From assembly GCA_902802215.1 (NCBI GenBank), contig CADCLH010000096.1, positions 1 through 9,236 of the forward strand: 9,236 nt of DNA, given 5' to 3'. The translations under genes were made by a program, and so were the position numbers. Numbering within the stretch: position 1 is the stretch's first letter; every line of letters starts with the position of its first letter. The notes under the pieces are model-generated. The model had not been told where the DNA came from and ran no database searches. It saw only the letters and a list, made by a program, of their open reading frames with translations. This DNA comes from Oscillospiraceae bacterium. GTDB lineage: Bacteria > Bacillota > Clostridia > Oscillospirales > Oscillospiraceae. This document shows, piece after piece, positions 8,773 through 9,236 of the stretch.

Positions 8773-8799
8773 GCAACAGAGCGGGGATCGCCGTTTTGC
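8773..8799. other. Imperfect inverted repeat upstream of the DMT transporter promoter
   Basis: GCAACAGAGCG (8773-8783) and CGCCGTTTTGC (8789-8799) are inverted relative to one another with 8 of 11 positions matching and a 5-base spacer. The repeat lies between the two divergent promoters and touches the rightward -35. It could be a regulator binding site, but in GC-rich DNA this level of symmetry may be chance. Confidence 0.25.
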
Positions 8800-8829
8800 T
8801 TGCATCCGGGGGCGCGGATGTGGTAGAAT
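8800..8829 (+). promoter_or_regulatory. Probable SigA-type promoter for the DMT transporter
   Basis: A -35 of TTGCAT (8800-8805) and a -10 of TAGAAT (8824-8829) are separated by 18 bases. The expected start of transcription is near 8836. This places the in-frame ATG at 8831 before the transcript start and favours the ATG at 8864. Confidence 0.6.
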
Positions 8830-8863
8830 CATGCGCGTGAAAAAGGGGAAAGGCGGCGGCACC

Positions 8864-9236
8864 ATGGAGAACAAGAAAAATACAGGGCTTTCTGGCGGAC
8901 TGCTGATCCTGCTGGCGGGCGTGTTCTGGGGCAGCATGGGGATCTTCACGCGGCCGCTGAACGCCTTCGGCTTTTCCTCGCTGCATCTGGTCTTCCTGCG
9001 TCTGGGGCTGGGCGCGGCGGTGTTCGCGCTGCTCCTGCTCGCGCGCGACCGGGAGGGGCTTCGTATCCGGGCGCGGGATATCCCGCTGTTTCTGGGCCTC
9101 GGTCTTGTGAGCGTGCTGTTCTTCACGTTCTGCTATTTCCGCGCCATCGAGCTGCTGCCGCTGTCGACGGCGGCCATCCTGCTCTACACCTCGCCGATCT
9201 GGGTCATGCTGATGTCGGCCCTGTTCTTCCGCGAGA
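8864..9236 (+). CDS. EamA/DMT-superfamily transporter, N-terminal part (3' end outside window)
   Basis: The frame runs open to the window end, giving 124 codons of a protein normally near 300 residues. Four hydrophobic segments are visible, at about residues 12-31, 38-58, 73-92 and 100-119. Family features are FWGSMGIFTRPL in the first, a conserved LRLGLG in the second, and CYFRAIELLPLSTAAILLY followed by TSPIWVML at the end. These match the first half of an EamA drug/metabolite transporter. Such proteins export or import small metabolites; the substrate is unknown. Alternative in-frame starts are ATG 8831 and GTG 8837. ATG 8864 is chosen because the predicted promoter overlaps the upstream codons, and AAGGGGAAAGG lies ahead of it, although at longer than ideal spacing. 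It is divergent from the symporter gene. Confidence 0.88.
   Translation, partial: MENKKNTGLSGGLLILLAGVFWGSMGIFTRPLNAFGFSSLHLVFLRLGLGAAVFALLLLARDREGLRIRARDIPLFLGLGLVSVLFFTFCYFRAIELLPLSTAAILLYTSPIWVMLMSALFFRE

Noticed and set aside
8831..8863. ATG 8831 or GTG 8837 as the start of the DMT transporter.
   Set aside because: The predicted -10 ends at 8829, so transcription would begin near 8836. The added residues (Lys/Gly-rich) are not typical of the family. Not fully excluded.
8675..8986. An N-terminal extension of the symporter up to base 8986.
   Set aside because: The extension covers the promoter, the ribosome site and part of the divergent DMT gene, and adds sequence unlike the family.

Overview
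The window is GC-rich bacterial DNA, densely coded, with strong AGGAGG-type ribosome binding sites. It has no RNA genes, CRISPR arrays, phage genes or insertion sequences that I can recognise. The two-cassette FtsX-type permease with a Leu/Gly-rich coiled coil, the AgcS-type symporter, and short intergenic repeats of the form TGTAGGGG..GACGCCC all suggest a high-GC member of the Bacillota, perhaps a gut Clostridia/Oscillospirales lineage. That placement is inference from style, not from a marker gene.

Bases 1-6913 hold five tightly spaced plus-strand genes that look like one operon. (1) The C-terminal catalytic part of a class III nucleotide cyclase, whose start lies left of the window. (2) A GAF domain fused to an ABC ATPase of the MacB/LolD type, overlapping the cyclase by 8 bases. 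(3) A 1002-residue FtsX/MacB-like permease with eight predicted membrane segments and an extracellular coiled-coil insertion, starting 6 bases after the ATPase. (4) A secreted protein with an SH3-like region and an unknown C-terminal domain. (5) A six-segment voltage-gated K+ channel with two C-terminal RCK_C/TrkA_C-like domains. A second-messenger enzyme, a GAF-equipped ATPase and an ion channel in one unit suggest a signal-controlled membrane or envelope system. The linking signal is not shown by the sequence.

Bases 6914-7261 are a non-coding junction between convergent genes. They contain four perfect copies plus a partial copy of a 23-base repeat, a diverged inverted copy, and between these a strong hairpin with T-rich flanks on both strands, read as a bidirectional terminator.

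Bases 7262-8674 (minus strand) encode a sodium:amino-acid symporter of the AgcS family, with a clear promoter and ribosome binding site. Bases 8864-9236 (plus strand, cut off by the window end) begin an EamA/DMT-family transporter, expressed divergently from the symporter. The 189-base gap between these two genes holds a promoter for each and a weak inverted repeat.
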